Source of the DNA: Promethearchaeota archaeon
GTDB lineage: Archaea; Asgardarchaeota; Lokiarchaeia; Sigynarchaeales; SOKP01
Direction of reading: 5' to 3'
DNA: 64,000 nucleotides
NCBI GenBank assembly: GCA_019058515.1
Contig: JAHPYY010000111.1
Span: 25,749 to 89,748 of the forward strand
Of this stretch, positions 52,743 through 61,437 are shown one piece after another; the stretch's first letter is position 1; each line of letters opens with the position of its first letter. Position numbers and translations under genes: made by a program. The notes under the pieces are model-generated. The model saw only the letters and a program-made list of their open reading frames with translations. It ran no database searches and was not told the DNA's origin.

Positions 52743-52889
52743 AGCAATAATAATCTTTCTATAAATAAATAGATCAAAAAAGATTGAATAAAATACTTAC
52801 TATTATATTTATATAGTGCGGGATCACCCTTGGTTCTTGAAAAAAATGGTGAGAAAAACACTTTTAATTGATATTAGAGTATAAGATGA

Positions 52890-53339
52890 TTAGATAATGG
52901 TTTTTTTGCCATAGAACCCTATAATAAGTAGAACTAAGATAATTGTACAAAAAAAAAGCTCGAAAAACCCAAATGGCATAAATAGCATTGTCAATAGCAT
53001 TGTAAGAATTAAACTGATGATGCCAATATAAAAACCCCAAATTAAATTTTTAAAGATGCCAATTGTAGATATAATTCGCATAAGTGTAAAACTTATGAAA
53101 AACGGCAAGAAATAAATAGGTTGATTTGTAAGAATTTGCCGGATCTCTGGGATGATTATTGCTAAATTAAGATAAAGATTTGGTGCTATATTTACAATTA
53201 TTAAGGGTAAATATACGCAATCAGTAATTTCAATGAAAGAATAGATCGTAAAACAAATTCCCGCAAGAAACAAGTATTTGTTTTCCCTAATGCTGTTGCT
53301 AATAAAACGGTTTGAAATTGAGTTTTTATTATTATTCAT
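52890..53339 (-). CDS. Small four-span membrane protein
   Basis: A 149-residue protein with four predicted spans (LFLAGICFTIYSFIEITDCV; IYFLPFFISFTLMRIISTIG; LIWGFYIGIISLILTMLLTM; GFFELFFCTIILVLLIIGFY) and a polar Asn-rich N terminus. No family is recognised. It may be cotranscribed with the methyltransferase-like gene whose stop lies 28 bp upstream. Confidence 0.55.
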   Translation of the reverse strand: MNNNKNSISNRFISNSIRENKYLFLAGICFTIYSFIEITDCVYLPLIIVNIAPNLYLNLAIIIPEIRQILTNQPIYFLPFFISFTLMRIISTIGIFKNLIWGFYIGIISLILTMLLTMLFMPFGFFELFFCTIILVLLIIGFYGKKTII

Positions 53340-53367
53340 AATTTTCGTAATAAATCAAATGATAATT

Positions 53368-53979
53368 TCATTTTCTGAGTTTTGGAAACAAAGCTCCAGT
53401 ATTTTTTTGATATTCACGATATTTATCGCCAAATCGTCTAATAAGATCTTTTTCCTCATAATGAATCATAATCGGGATGTAAATTATAATAAACACTGAG
53501 GAAATTAGCACCAAAAACCACGAATTAAAGGCAAAACTGAGGGCGGGAAAGAGAGGAAATTCTCCTACTGATTGAGGATGTCGAATATATTTATAAATAC
53601 CACCATACATTTCAGTTTCTTTGGATGGACTAAGAGTTTCAGAACCGGCTGCTTTTATGCCTAAGAACATTATAACGCTACAGGGAACAGCAATACAAAT
53701 TCCGATTATAATGCCAACCCATATATTTGGACTTATTATCCAGGTATCTACTAAAGTTAATGGAAACCATATCCAAAGAATTAGGTTAATCATTGACACT
53801 AATTCTAAAATCCCCCCTATACTTCGAAATTTCTTTGAATCACTCCAAGCTTTTTCCCCATATTTTTCTGATCTTTTTACAGGTTGGATACTAAGGATAT
53901 ACAAATAACCCATAATTAAACATGCGATTATAAAGGAACTGAAATTTATTATAGCAATAATTAAGTTTACAGAATTCAT
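53368..53979 (-). CDS. Isoprenylcysteine/phospholipid methyltransferase-like membrane protein (second copy)
   Basis: A 203-residue membrane protein with five spans. The signature YGGIYKYIRHPQSVGEFPLF near residues 130-150 and the C-terminal IHYEEKDLIRRFGDKYREYQKNTGALFPK match the ICMT/PEMT/NnrU-type fold. It differs from the copy at 32851 in having Q in place of M (RHPQS), so it is a different subgroup. The substrate is unknown. It is divergent from a winged-helix gene, with a palindrome at 54084-54105 between them. Confidence 0.78.
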   Translation of the reverse strand: MNSVNLIIAIINFSSFIIACLIMGYLYILSIQPVKRSEKYGEKAWSDSKKFRSIGGILELVSMINLILWIWFPLTLVDTWIISPNIWVGIIIGICIAVPCSVIMFLGIKAAGSETLSPSKETEMYGGIYKYIRHPQSVGEFPLFPALSFAFNSWFLVLISSVFIIIYIPIMIHYEEKDLIRRFGDKYREYQKNTGALFPKLRK

Positions 53980-54083
53980 TCAATAGTTTACCTTTCACAT
54001 TTTTTTCTAATTATCTTCTATAAAAATTTCAATATATTTAAAATTGTCTAACAGAGAAACCGAATTCTGGAATTTTTTTAGAA

Positions 54084-54105
54084 TTATACGAAAAAATTCG
54101 TATAA
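54084..54105. promoter_or_regulatory. 22-bp palindrome, candidate operator
   Basis: TTATACGAA-AAAA-TTCGTATAA is a perfect 9-4-9 inverted repeat overlapping a TATA-like GTATAAATA. It lies between the divergent membrane methyltransferase (start 53979) and the winged-helix regulator (start 54199). It may be that regulator's own binding site. Confidence 0.5.
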
Positions 54106-54198
54106 ATATGAAAATGTCATGTTTTTACCTAAATTGATTACTTAAAGAAAGAATCGTGAACAACGAAGATTTTGGTTAGATCAATATTACTTCTAATT

Positions 54199-55041
54199 AT
54201 GAATGAGGTTAAAATAGATAACAACTTGTTTGGCTTATTTAAATCTAAGAAGCGCGTAAAAGTACTTAGTTTTCTTATGAATAACAATGGTTCTTTTCAC
54301 TTTAATGAGATCGCAAAACAATTGAAAATTATACCCTCCACTTTGGAGTATCACATTAAACAATTAGCAGACTTAGGATTAATAACTCATGTAAATAATC
54401 AATATCAAAGTAACGCATATTCTAAATTGGTATGGAATGCTTTTCATAATCTCGCAAAATTAAAACATCTAATTCCATTTCTAAAAACTCATATTCTACC
54501 TATAAATAATGCCCAATTATTAACTGATTTTTCTTTCTTGGATTTGAATGTCATCCCTGATGTGATATCCCTTCTTTCTTTAATGAAGGATAAATTTAAA
54601 TCAAATCTCTCAAGTATTCATCTTGCGGGAGTTTTTAACCTTGAATTAGAAGAAAAAATGATGCGTTTCAGCGAAATGGAGTTTAAAATCGAGAAGATGG
54701 AAATAATTACGAATTATGAGAATTTTATTAATTTTCTTGATTATAAAAATTTCAATTACTTCCTATCCTTCTCAAAATTAGAAAATATTAAACTTTATTT
54801 GATTGACAAATGCAATTTTTATTTAGCTATTGTAGACGATATAGGAGTACTCTTTTTACCCAAAATGAGTAATATCATAGATTTTGAACAATGTTTGGTT
54901 TTTGAGGGCCATATTAATATTGAATGGCTTAGAAAAACATATCTGTGGTTAAAAAATCAGTCAAAAAGTATTGCATTAACAAACGGATTAATTAAAGATA
55001 AAGAACTTTTTAAAACCTATCTTCATGAAATATGCAAATAA
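54199..55041 (+). CDS. Winged-helix regulator with C-terminal sensor domain
   Basis: 280 residues from ATG 54199; an in-frame TTG at 54172 would add nine residues but has no ribosome site. The wHTH at about residues 10-80 has FGLFKSKKRVKVLSFLMNN and FNEIAKQLKIIPSTLEYHIK, then GLITHVNNQYQSNAYSK (wing). Residues 90-280 form an alpha/beta domain resembling the sensor part (DUF1724/FilR1-like) of archaeal transcription regulators. The region upstream carries a palindrome that suggests autoregulation. Confidence 0.78.
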   Translation: MNEVKIDNNLFGLFKSKKRVKVLSFLMNNNGSFHFNEIAKQLKIIPSTLEYHIKQLADLGLITHVNNQYQSNAYSKLVWNAFHNLAKLKHLIPFLKTHILPINNAQLLTDFSFLDLNVIPDVISLLSLMKDKFKSNLSSIHLAGVFNLELEEKMMRFSEMEFKIEKMEIITNYENFINFLDYKNFNYFLSFSKLENIKLYLIDKCNFYLAIVDDIGVLFLPKMSNIIDFEQCLVFEGHINIEWLRKTYLWLKNQSKSIALTNGLIKDKELFKTYLHEICK

Positions 55042-55194
55042 AATAGAGATTTTTACTGAACTATTTATTTTAATTGTTTAAGGTTAAGATTTACTTATAA
55101 TCATCGTTTTCCTAAAAATTATATAGAATAATTCTAGATTACTCCTTTTGCTTAATAGAATAAGAAGAATAGAAAAAGAAAAAGAAATTGTTAA

Positions 55195-55944
55195 TTAACT
55201 AGTTCCGTACTTCTTGAACAATAGAATTCCTACTGTAATGATTCCAACACTGAAAAGGATAATTACCAGCAAATCTCCCCAAATCCTCACATCACTCAAA
55301 GCAACACCGTTAAATAAAAGAGTCAACGCATCAGTGACATAATATAATGGCATGAACATACTAACTACTTTAGCTTCGTCGGGTAGAGGGTAAAAACCTG
55401 CGGCAAGTAATTGTTGTGGGAGGACGAATATTTGAATCATTCCACCTGCGGCTTTGGCGTTTTTTGAGATAGTCGCCGTTATTAATCCAAAACCAATGGT
55501 GGTCACAGAGAACACAACCATGAACACTAACGCAATTAATACTGCTTCAGGCGCTCCACGAAATCCCATTACAAAACTGAGGGCAGCGATTAACGCCACT
55601 TGTATGATCGACATACTCATGTTTGATAGTAAGTGACTTCCTATGAATTCCGTTCCAGTCATTGGTGTAGTGCTTATTCTTTTTAATAAACCCTGCTCTC
55701 GCTCTTCTGCAAATGATAAGGAAACGGGTATTGCCATGAAAAGCCCACTGAATGCATATAACGATGGAATAAGATATTCGAATACACTCTTTCCTATTTC
55801 ATCTATCATTATGGAATTAAAGATAAGACCGAATATCGCTATTAATACAACGGGGAGTAGCAGTATTATCGATAGAGGTGCTGGTGACCGAATAAGGTTT
55901 TTATATTCGACTTTTATAATGGCAAAAATTCTTTTACTTTTCAT
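55195..55944 (-). CDS. ABC-2 type transporter permease
   Basis: A 249-residue permease with six spans in the ABC-2 arrangement: an N-terminal helix after IIKVEYKNLIRSPAPL, then LFMAIPVSLSFAEEREQGLLK with the coupling element KRISTTPMTGTEFIGSHLLS. C-terminal helices include YVTDALTLLFNGVAL. ABC-2 permeases export drugs, lipids or polysaccharides. It is encoded 2 bp downstream of its ATPase, forming a two-gene exporter. Confidence 0.9.
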   Translation of the reverse strand: MKSKRIFAIIKVEYKNLIRSPAPLSIILLLPVVLIAIFGLIFNSIMIDEIGKSVFEYLIPSLYAFSGLFMAIPVSLSFAEEREQGLLKRISTTPMTGTEFIGSHLLSNMSMSIIQVALIAALSFVMGFRGAPEAVLIALVFMVVFSVTTIGFGLITATISKNAKAAGGMIQIFVLPQQLLAAGFYPLPDEAKVVSMFMPLYYVTDALTLLFNGVALSDVRIWGDLLVIILFSVGIITVGILLFKKYGTS

Positions 55945-55946
55945 TA

Positions 55947-56765
55947 TTAGACACCCTCCATAATTCTTCTTCCAGTAATTTTCATAAATACATTCTCCAA
56001 ATCTTCGGAATTGTATTTTTCTATCAATTCTTTTGGAGATCCGAGTGCAACTAGTTTGCCGTAATCAATTATTGCTACTCTATCGCAAAGAGCTTCCGCT
56101 TCTTCTATGTAGTGGGTTGTCAATACCACTGTTTTATTCGTATTCTTTAAAGAGTTAATAAAATTCCAAGTTTTTCTCCTGACTCTAGGGTCCATACCTA
56201 CCGTTGGTTCATCTAAGAATAAAATGGGAGGATCGTGAATCAATGCGATTATAAGATTTAACTGCCTTATCATCCCCCCACTGTAATTTTTTGCTTTTCT
56301 ATTGCTTGCTTCTAACAAACCTAGTGCATCTAAGAATCTCTTTGATCTTTGGTTAATATCTTTATTATTCATCAGGTGTAATTTCCCAAAAAACTCAATA
56401 TTTTCATTGGCATTGAGATATGGATATACTGCAGCTTGTTGAGGACAGACCCCAATTAATTTTTTGATCTTTTTAAGGTTGTTCCTAACGTCAAAGCCTC
56501 CTACTAAGGCATCTCCTTCAGTAGGCTCTATCAAACCGCACAAAATGTTTATTGTGGTGGTTTTTCCTGCGCCATTTGGTCCTAATAATCCGAAAACCTC
56601 ACCGCGTCTTATAGAAAAGGATACTCCGTCAACAGCTTTAACTTCTTCAATGACTTTCTTACCCGAATAGATCTTCCTCAAATCCTTAACTTCAATTGCG
56701 TATGGATTGTAGGACTTTGCCATTTTTTCGCTTTCAATTACGCTTAATTTTGTTGAATTTATCAT
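55947..56765 (-). CDS. ABC-2 type transporter ATPase
   Basis: A 272-residue ATPase. Walker A GLLGPNGAGKTTT is near residues 59-71, signature YSGGMIRQLNLIIAL near 164-178, Walker B ILFLDEPTVGMDPR near 187-200, and the H-loop His in VVLTTHYIEEAEAL. It matches the drug/lipid exporter (DrrA/CcmA-like) subfamily. The first 15 residues are a polar extension; ATG at residue 15 (MAKSYNPYAI) is an alternative start. Partner permease follows. It is divergent from a membrane winged-helix regulator (57042), a likely controller. Confidence 0.92.
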   Translation of the reverse strand: MINSTKLSVIESEKMAKSYNPYAIEVKDLRKIYSGKKVIEEVKAVDGVSFSIRRGEVFGLLGPNGAGKTTTINILCGLIEPTEGDALVGGFDVRNNLKKIKKLIGVCPQQAAVYPYLNANENIEFFGKLHLMNNKDINQRSKRFLDALGLLEASNRKAKNYSGGMIRQLNLIIALIHDPPILFLDEPTVGMDPRVRRKTWNFINSLKNTNKTVVLTTHYIEEAEALCDRVAIIDYGKLVALGSPKELIEKYNSEDLENVFMKITGRRIMEGV

Positions 56766-57041
56766 TTATTTTACCATTTTTTATAAAACTTGTTAATTTT
56801 ATTAAAAATTCCCGTGAATTTAACAAAGATAGTGAAGAACGGTTTAGTCAAGAACATTCGACCAAAAAAAAGTAGTCAAAATCTCTTTACTATCCCATTT
56901 TTTATTTTTTTAAAACTCATCATGGAGTCCAAAGGACTGCAAATTCACAATTTTTACTTCAATCACAAAATTATAAAAAATAAATATAGAGAAATACGAA
57001 TTAGAAGTATAATTTGATTAAAATTAGTATTCTTGTTTAAA

Positions 57042-57548
57042 ATGAGTAAAAATAGTAAACCCTCTGAAGAAATCCCAATTTCTCAGGAAGACGAAATTTT
57101 TAAACTTTTAACGCATCAAACGCGTAGAAGCATCATAAAAGCTATAGGAGTGGGCGACCTTTCTTTTTCGCAAATTAAAAGACTTTTAGATATTGATAGC
57201 CCAACTCTCTCTTATCATCTTAAAAGCATGAAACCATTTGTTGTTCAAAAGAAATCTAAATATACCTTTTCAGAAATTGGAAAAGCTGCGCTATATCTCC
57301 TTACAAAAACGGACCAATCGATAAAGATGTCCAGATATAGAAGATATTTTATTTATGCGCAAATTGTAACTAATATTTGCTGGGTAATAGCTGGGATTTT
57401 AATTCCTACAATTATAGGCACTATTGCCTCCATTGAACTTTCACGCGCTTCAATAGATCTTATAATGTGGATTATAATAATTGGGATAAACATTATATCT
57501 GTTATCAATATGAGTGTAATTGGTATATTGAAAGGTCAATATTCCTAA
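57042..57548 (+). CDS. Winged-helix regulator with two C-terminal membrane spans
   Basis: 168 residues from ATG 57042; the TTG at 57033 is an alternative. The wHTH has DEIFKLLTHQTRRSIIKAIG, LSFSQIKRLLDIDSPTLSYH and a LKSMKPFVV wing, typical of ArsR-like archaeal regulators. Two spans follow (FIYAQIVTNICWVIAGILIP; LIMWIIIIGINIISVINMSV). The plan is the same as that of the protein at 42148. It is divergent from the ABC-2 exporter and probably regulates it in response to a membrane signal. Confidence 0.8.
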   Translation: MSKNSKPSEEIPISQEDEIFKLLTHQTRRSIIKAIGVGDLSFSQIKRLLDIDSPTLSYHLKSMKPFVVQKKSKYTFSEIGKAALYLLTKTDQSIKMSRYRRYFIYAQIVTNICWVIAGILIPTIIGTIASIELSRASIDLIMWIIIIGINIISVINMSVIGILKGQYS

Positions 57549-57587
57549 TTCTTTTGTATTTTAAATAAGAAGCAAAGATTTTCACTC

Positions 57588-57700
57588 CTATTCTAAGTTT
57601 AATTTTAGGTTTTGAGCAAATTCTTCTGCATGTTTAAGATCTTCTGCGTTCGACTTCCCTTATTAGTCCCCCCAAACAGTTTGAGAAACTTATTTGTGTT
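57588..57700 (-). pseudogene. Decayed 3' copy of the flavodoxin-like gene
   Basis: The minus strand reads, with one frame change, FGGTNKG and then NAEDLKHAEEFAQNLK, corresponding to FGGMNKGRPNAEDLKHGEEFAQSIK at the end of the flavodoxin at 58920. DNA identity is obvious over about 110 bp. Nothing of the FMN-binding part is left. It is 1.2 kb from the intact gene and in the same orientation. Confidence 0.7.
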
Positions 57701-57758
57701 ATGTGCGTATTAATTTTTTAATAAAATTAGAAAAAAAAGCTTCATTATTTAAATTTCT

Positions 57759-58106
57759 TTAATGTTTTCTGCTTAGTGCTATTAATCCTCCAGAAATCGT
57801 ACCAAACAAAATGGTTAAAGCAAGAGCAACGAAGAGAAATATCATGTTTCCCGGTCCGAGTAAGGCAAAACCTATCCAAGCGACTGCTATGGATGCTCCA
57901 AACACACAGCCAATCACTTCTTTATTCTCAGCTTTATTTCTGCTTATTGCCATAAATCCACCAGATGCAGTACCACACATAATGGTTATACTAATAGCAA
58001 TAACAAGAAACAACATGTTTCCCGGTCCGAGTAAGGCAAAACCTATCCAAACAACTGCAATACATGCTCCTAATACCCAAGCAACTACTTCTTTTACATC
58101 AGTCAT
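57759..58106 (-). CDS. Small membrane protein made of two tandem hairpin repeats
   Basis: A 115-residue protein built from two near-identical units of 57 residues: a first GACIAVVWIGFALLGPGNML then SGGFMAISR, and a second GASIAVAWIGFALLGPGNMI then SGGLIALSR. Each unit has two membrane spans. A 37-bp stretch is identical in both units (57843-57879 and 58014-58050), exactly 171 bp apart, so the duplication is recent or under conversion. Function is unknown. Small Gly-rich hairpin membrane proteins can be transporters of the SMR or sugar-flip kind, but no motif supports this. Confidence 0.6.
   Translation of the reverse strand: MTDVKEVVAWVLGACIAVVWIGFALLGPGNMLFLVIAISITIMCGTASGGFMAISRNKAENKEVIGCVFGASIAVAWIGFALLGPGNMIFLFVALALTILFGTISGGLIALSRKH
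57843..57879. repeat. 37-bp direct repeat, unit 1 (unit 2 at 58014-58050)
   Basis: The two 37-bp sequences, each starting CATGTTTCCCGGTCCGAG, are identical and lie in frame within the tandem-hairpin membrane protein gene, 171 bp apart. They encode the conserved LDRF-like strand WIGFALLGPGNM in both halves. Identity at synonymous positions means the copying is recent. Confidence 0.85.
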
Positions 58107-58322
58107 ATTTTTTACTCTCCTATATCTATACTTTTAATTCTTTTAATTTCTATTTTTGGTAAAAAATAAGATAAAGATTTTAAGTTTTATTGGTTTATTT
58201 GATAAGCGTGACAAGTGTAACTCCCTAAATGAATACTTAATTGCAATTGAAAATTATTAGAGATAATGACAAAAAAAGTTATATCAATACTAGAAAAAGC
58301 TGGAAAAAAACAGGTGAATTAA

Positions 58323-58889
58323 ACGAAAGCAGCTCACTTAAAAGAATTAGAAAATTTAATATTTGAATGTGGAGGTCTATATGGATTAAATCACAGTAAA
58401 CGTTTAATTGCCCTCATTGATTTAATAGCTGAGGGGAAATCATACAACAAGAATATAATACTTTTCTGCGCTTTTACTCACGATTTAGGAGCATTTAAAA
58501 AATATGCAAAAGACGGCGTAGACCACGCAATCAGGTCACGGCAGGTGGTTGAAACCTTCTTAGATCATTACCATTTTTTAGAGGAAGAGAAAACGATTAT
58601 CCTCGAAGCAATTGAGAATCATCACAAGAAGAATGCGGGAAAATCTTTTGAATCTATATTGCTTAGAGACGCAGACGCTTTAGACTTTCTTGGATTCATT
58701 GGGATCTCACGAGATTTTTCAAGAGCACCGTATGACCTTAAAAAGGCATTTCAATCAATTAAAAGACATCGCGTCAATCTAGCTGAGAATGTAGAATTAG
58801 ATACAGCGAAACAAATTTTAAAAGAAAGAGTTTTAGAAATGGATAATTTTATAGATAAATTCGAAAAAGAATCAATGATGTTTTTTTAG
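58323..58889 (+). CDS. HD-domain phosphohydrolase, start uncertain (ACG, or in-frame TAA)
   Basis: 188 residues from ACG 58323. The HD domain metal ligands are visible: LNHSKRLIALIDL (His), FTHDLGAF (HD pair), and HHYHF/ENHHKKN with RDADALDFLG supplying the remaining His and Asp. HD proteins hydrolyse phosphoesters of nucleotides or act on small phosphates. AGGTGA (58312-58317) followed by five nt points to ACG as start. However, the same frame also reads MTKKVISILEKAGKKQVN from ATG 58266 before TAA 58320. So the original start may be ATG 58266 with a nonsense codon at 19. Confidence 0.75.
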   Translation, partial: TKAAHLKELENLIFECGGLYGLNHSKRLIALIDLIAEGKSYNKNIILFCAFTHDLGAFKKYAKDGVDHAIRSRQVVETFLDHYHFLEEEKTIILEAIENHHKKNAGKSFESILLRDADALDFLGFIGISRDFSRAPYDLKKAFQSIKRHRVNLAENVELDTAKQILKERVLEMDNFIDKFEKESMMFF

Positions 58890-58919
58890 TATTGCAAATC
58901 CTGGGAATCAGTTAAACTT

Positions 58920-59402
58920 TCACTCATTTTGTAGGATCTGCTTTATACTCTGAGCAAACTCTTCCCCATGTTTAAGGTCTTCTGCGTTTGGTCTACCTTT
59001 GTTCATTCCCCCAAAATACTTCATGAAACTATTTGTATTAAATCCTTTGCATGCAAATTCGTCAATTATCCTATAACCTTTTGAATGTAGTTTTTCCCTA
59101 AGTAAGGAGTGATCCTTGGCGACTTTCGCTTTTCCCATTAATGCACTAGTTGAAAAGATAAATGCTTTCTTGTCTATTATTTGAGGGAGGTTATCAGCAA
59201 GGTCAAGCAGAAATTTATGGTGTTTTACGCCGTAAATCCCTGAACCAAATCCAACAAGGTCATACTCTTGTAGTTCTTCAGGATTTATTTGCGTTGGAGT
59301 TTTAATTGGAGCGTCGAGAACTTTTGCCATGACATTAGCAACCTTCTCGGTGTTTTTATGATGATACGAGTACAATATTATTAGAGATTTCATTGGTGAC
59401 AT
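58920..59402 (-). CDS. Flavodoxin-family protein
   Basis: A 160-residue flavodoxin-like protein. The phosphate loop is LIILYSYHHKNTEKVANVMA (residues 6-25), and the second FMN loop is GFGSGIYGVKHHKFL near residues 51-65 with FSTSALMGKAKVAKD near 85-99. The C-terminal FGGMNKGRPNAEDLKHGEEF is a family feature of this archaeal/bacterial branch. It binds FMN and transfers electrons or reduces a small substrate. A broken 3' copy lies at 57588-57700. It is convergent with the HD-domain gene. Confidence 0.88.
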   Translation of the reverse strand: MSPMKSLIILYSYHHKNTEKVANVMAKVLDAPIKTPTQINPEELQEYDLVGFGSGIYGVKHHKFLLDLADNLPQIIDKKAFIFSTSALMGKAKVAKDHSLLREKLHSKGYRIIDEFACKGFNTNSFMKYFGGMNKGRPNAEDLKHGEEFAQSIKQILQNE

Positions 59403-59494
59403 ATTACTAACACATTTCGAACTATATTAACTTATTCCATCTTTCTTTTTTTTAGTTTTATTTCAATTAAAAAAAAGTGTTTCGAATTTAGTGG

Positions 59495-60160
59495 CTATAC
59501 AGCGAAGGGCGAAAAAAACAACAACCATCCTCCTAAGACAATTTCGAAAATCAAAATTAGTAATCCTCCTAAGTTCCAAATGCTTTTAGTGTTAGGCTTT
59601 AATTGATTTATCCCGTCACCGAATCCATATATTACGCTTGAGATAATTCCGAACCATCCGATAAGTAAAGGCACGACTCCGTAGATAGCAAATAGAAGGG
59701 AGTAAGCGAATGTTCCTATGGAAAAAAACAGTTGGGAAAACGCGAATATAAAATCTTTTGTTTTAAATATGTTGCGAGCGGAATTAAGTAAAGCGTCGTT
59801 TTCATCACCGCTAGTACTTGAGTATCGAGTTGCTATATTGAGGAGTCCCCAGTAATTTTTTTTGTCGTAGATTTGGACCAGAGGTTCTATTATCCGAGAT
59901 ATAAGCTATACAATTCCGAGAACTATGTTATATGGACTAAACGCAATGAACAATGTTATTGCCAAAAAGATTATGCTAACATGCTCTATTAGGATTAGTG
60001 CGAAGCTAATTTTGAATTTTTTTGGTAAGTTATTAATCTGTTGTAGTTTAGCGTTTACATCTACTTCACCCAAAGTAGTATATCCAAATACACCACTTAA
60101 AACATTTGTAACAATAATGAACAGAAAGAAAAAACCAGATAATTGAAATAAGATACTCAT
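59495..60160 (-). pseudogene. DUF4386-like membrane protein with an in-frame TAG
   Basis: From ATG 60160 to TAG 59495 one frame of 222 codons runs through a single internal TAG at codon 85 (59906-59908). The product has about six spans. Before the stop it reads LIEHVSIIFLAITLFIAFSP then LGIV-stop-LISRIIEP, and afterwards LLFAIYGVVPLLIGWFGIIS and LGGLLILIFEIVLGGWLLFF. The whole resembles DUF4386 family proteins. At the stop the family context ('LGxxWxxxRxxE') suggests Trp. The unbroken coding downstream of the stop argues for a recent change. Confidence 0.65.
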
Positions 60161-60240
60161 CCGAAATTCTCCTATACATTTTTCATTGTTTCTACTTATT
60201 ATAGTTATTTAATTTTTCTCATCAAGAAATTAGGTTTTTT

Positions 60241-61284
60241 TTAATTTTCTACCATTATTGCGACATTTCCCTTCTTGTGTCCTTTGTCTACATACTTATG
60301 GGCTTTAACGATTTCTTCTAAGGGAAAAATTTTATCTATGACCGATTTAAGCTCTCCGGCCTCAACAAGCTCTCTAAGAAAATTAAGATCTTCCGCGTTT
60401 TCAACACCTCCACCTCCTACTACTTTAATCGAACTCCACAGTCCTTGAAATAAATGTGACAGCCTTGGAACCGTTTCAAGATAGAATCCTTTTTTCTTGA
60501 GTGATTTTTTGCAAGCAGAAAACGAGCTTTTGCCTACGGTATCAAAAATAATATCATAGGTTTGGCTGTTTTTAGAAAAATCCTCTTTCGTGTAATCAAT
60601 TACTTCATCTGCTCCCAAGTCTCTCACCCATCCTAAATTCGAGGTACTACATACCCCAGTAACTTCTGTCCCAAAATACTTAGCAAGTTGTACCGCAAAA
60701 GACCCTACACATCCAGAGGCTCCATAGATAAGAACTTTTTGTCCGCTTAGCGCATTTGCTTTTCTAAGAAAATGTAGTGCCGTATGTGCCCCAATAGGAA
60801 CGGCCGCGGCTTCTTCATATGTCAAGTTGGTTGGCTTTATTGCAACCATGTTGCTTCCAAACATCGAATTTGGAGATAAAGGTTTTTCAGGCATAGATAT
60901 ATACTCAACATAAGAGCCATATTCCAACCCCGTCGTAGTTCCAAAAACTTGGTCGCCTTTCTTAAAAAGCGCGACATCTTTACCTGTTGACTCTACTACA
61001 CCTGAAAATTCCATCCCTAGAATATCTTTTTTTGGTTTTCTAATCCCAAAAACTAAGCGAGCTAAAAGCCAGCCGATTCCACCCATAAGAGGGAATTTAC
61101 CACCGCGTATTCTTGAATCTCCCGCTGTTACCGTCGTTGCACATATTTTTACCAGGATCTCGTTATCCTTAGGGTTAGGTTTTTCTATCTCTTTAATCTG
61201 TAGTACTTCCGGAGGCCCGTATTTTCTACATACTACTGCTTTCATGAAAGTGCCTTGATTTGGTTTTAAACTCATATTAATCAT
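60241..61284 (-). CDS. NAD(P)H:quinone-oxidoreductase-type MDR protein 1
   Basis: A 347-residue medium-chain dehydrogenase/reductase without zinc ligands, of the QOR/zeta-crystallin type: [56 protein letters not shown] (NADPH loop, residues about 189-206), and [11 protein letters not shown]. It reduces quinones, enones or aldehydes with NAD(P)H. The start MINMSLKPN is not strongly supported; [13 protein letters not shown] is the family N terminus, at Met15. Upstream, ATACTATAA occurs twice 17 bp apart (61309-61334), possibly a regulator site. Confidence 0.9.
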   Translation of the reverse strand: MINMSLKPNQGTFMKAVVCRKYGPPEVLQIKEIEKPNPKDNEILVKICATTVTAGDSRIRGGKFPLMGGIGWLLARLVFGIRKPKKDILGMEFSGVVESTGKDVALFKKGDQVFGTTTGLEYGSYVEYISMPEKPLSPNSMFGSNMVAIKPTNLTYEEAAAVPIGAHTALHFLRKANALSGQKVLIYGASGCVGSFAVQLAKYFGTEVTGVCSTSNLGWVRDLGADEVIDYTKEDFSKNSQTYDIIFDTVGKSSFSACKKSLKKKGFYLETVPRLSHLFQGLWSSIKVVGGGGVENAEDLNFLRELVEAGELKSVIDKIFPLEEIVKAHKYVDKGHKKGNVAIMVEN

Positions 61285-61437
61285 CTCACTTCTTTTTTAC
61301 TGTTGATATTATAGTATTGACTACTTTATAGTATGAGTGACACAGTATTAAAGAAATGATGAGTCCAATTTTTAATATTTTCAAAAAGTTGTAAAAAGAG
61401 AATATTTACTCATTTTTAACGAATTTCTAAGCTTAAC

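Noticed and set aside
49737..60160. Pyrrolysine or general TAG reassignment to explain in-frame TAG codons
   Set aside because: The TAG codons fall where Trp is expected and each is one step from TGG; TGA codons occur the same way in a clear remnant. Most genes in the window end in TAA, TGA or TAG normally, and no pyl genes or suppressor tRNA are visible. Kept only as an alternative to test.
61309..61334. Direct repeat ATACTATAA as a defined operator
   Set aside because: Two 9-bp AT-rich units are weak evidence; one may simply be the TATA box of the quinone-oxidoreductase gene. Mentioned only in that entry.
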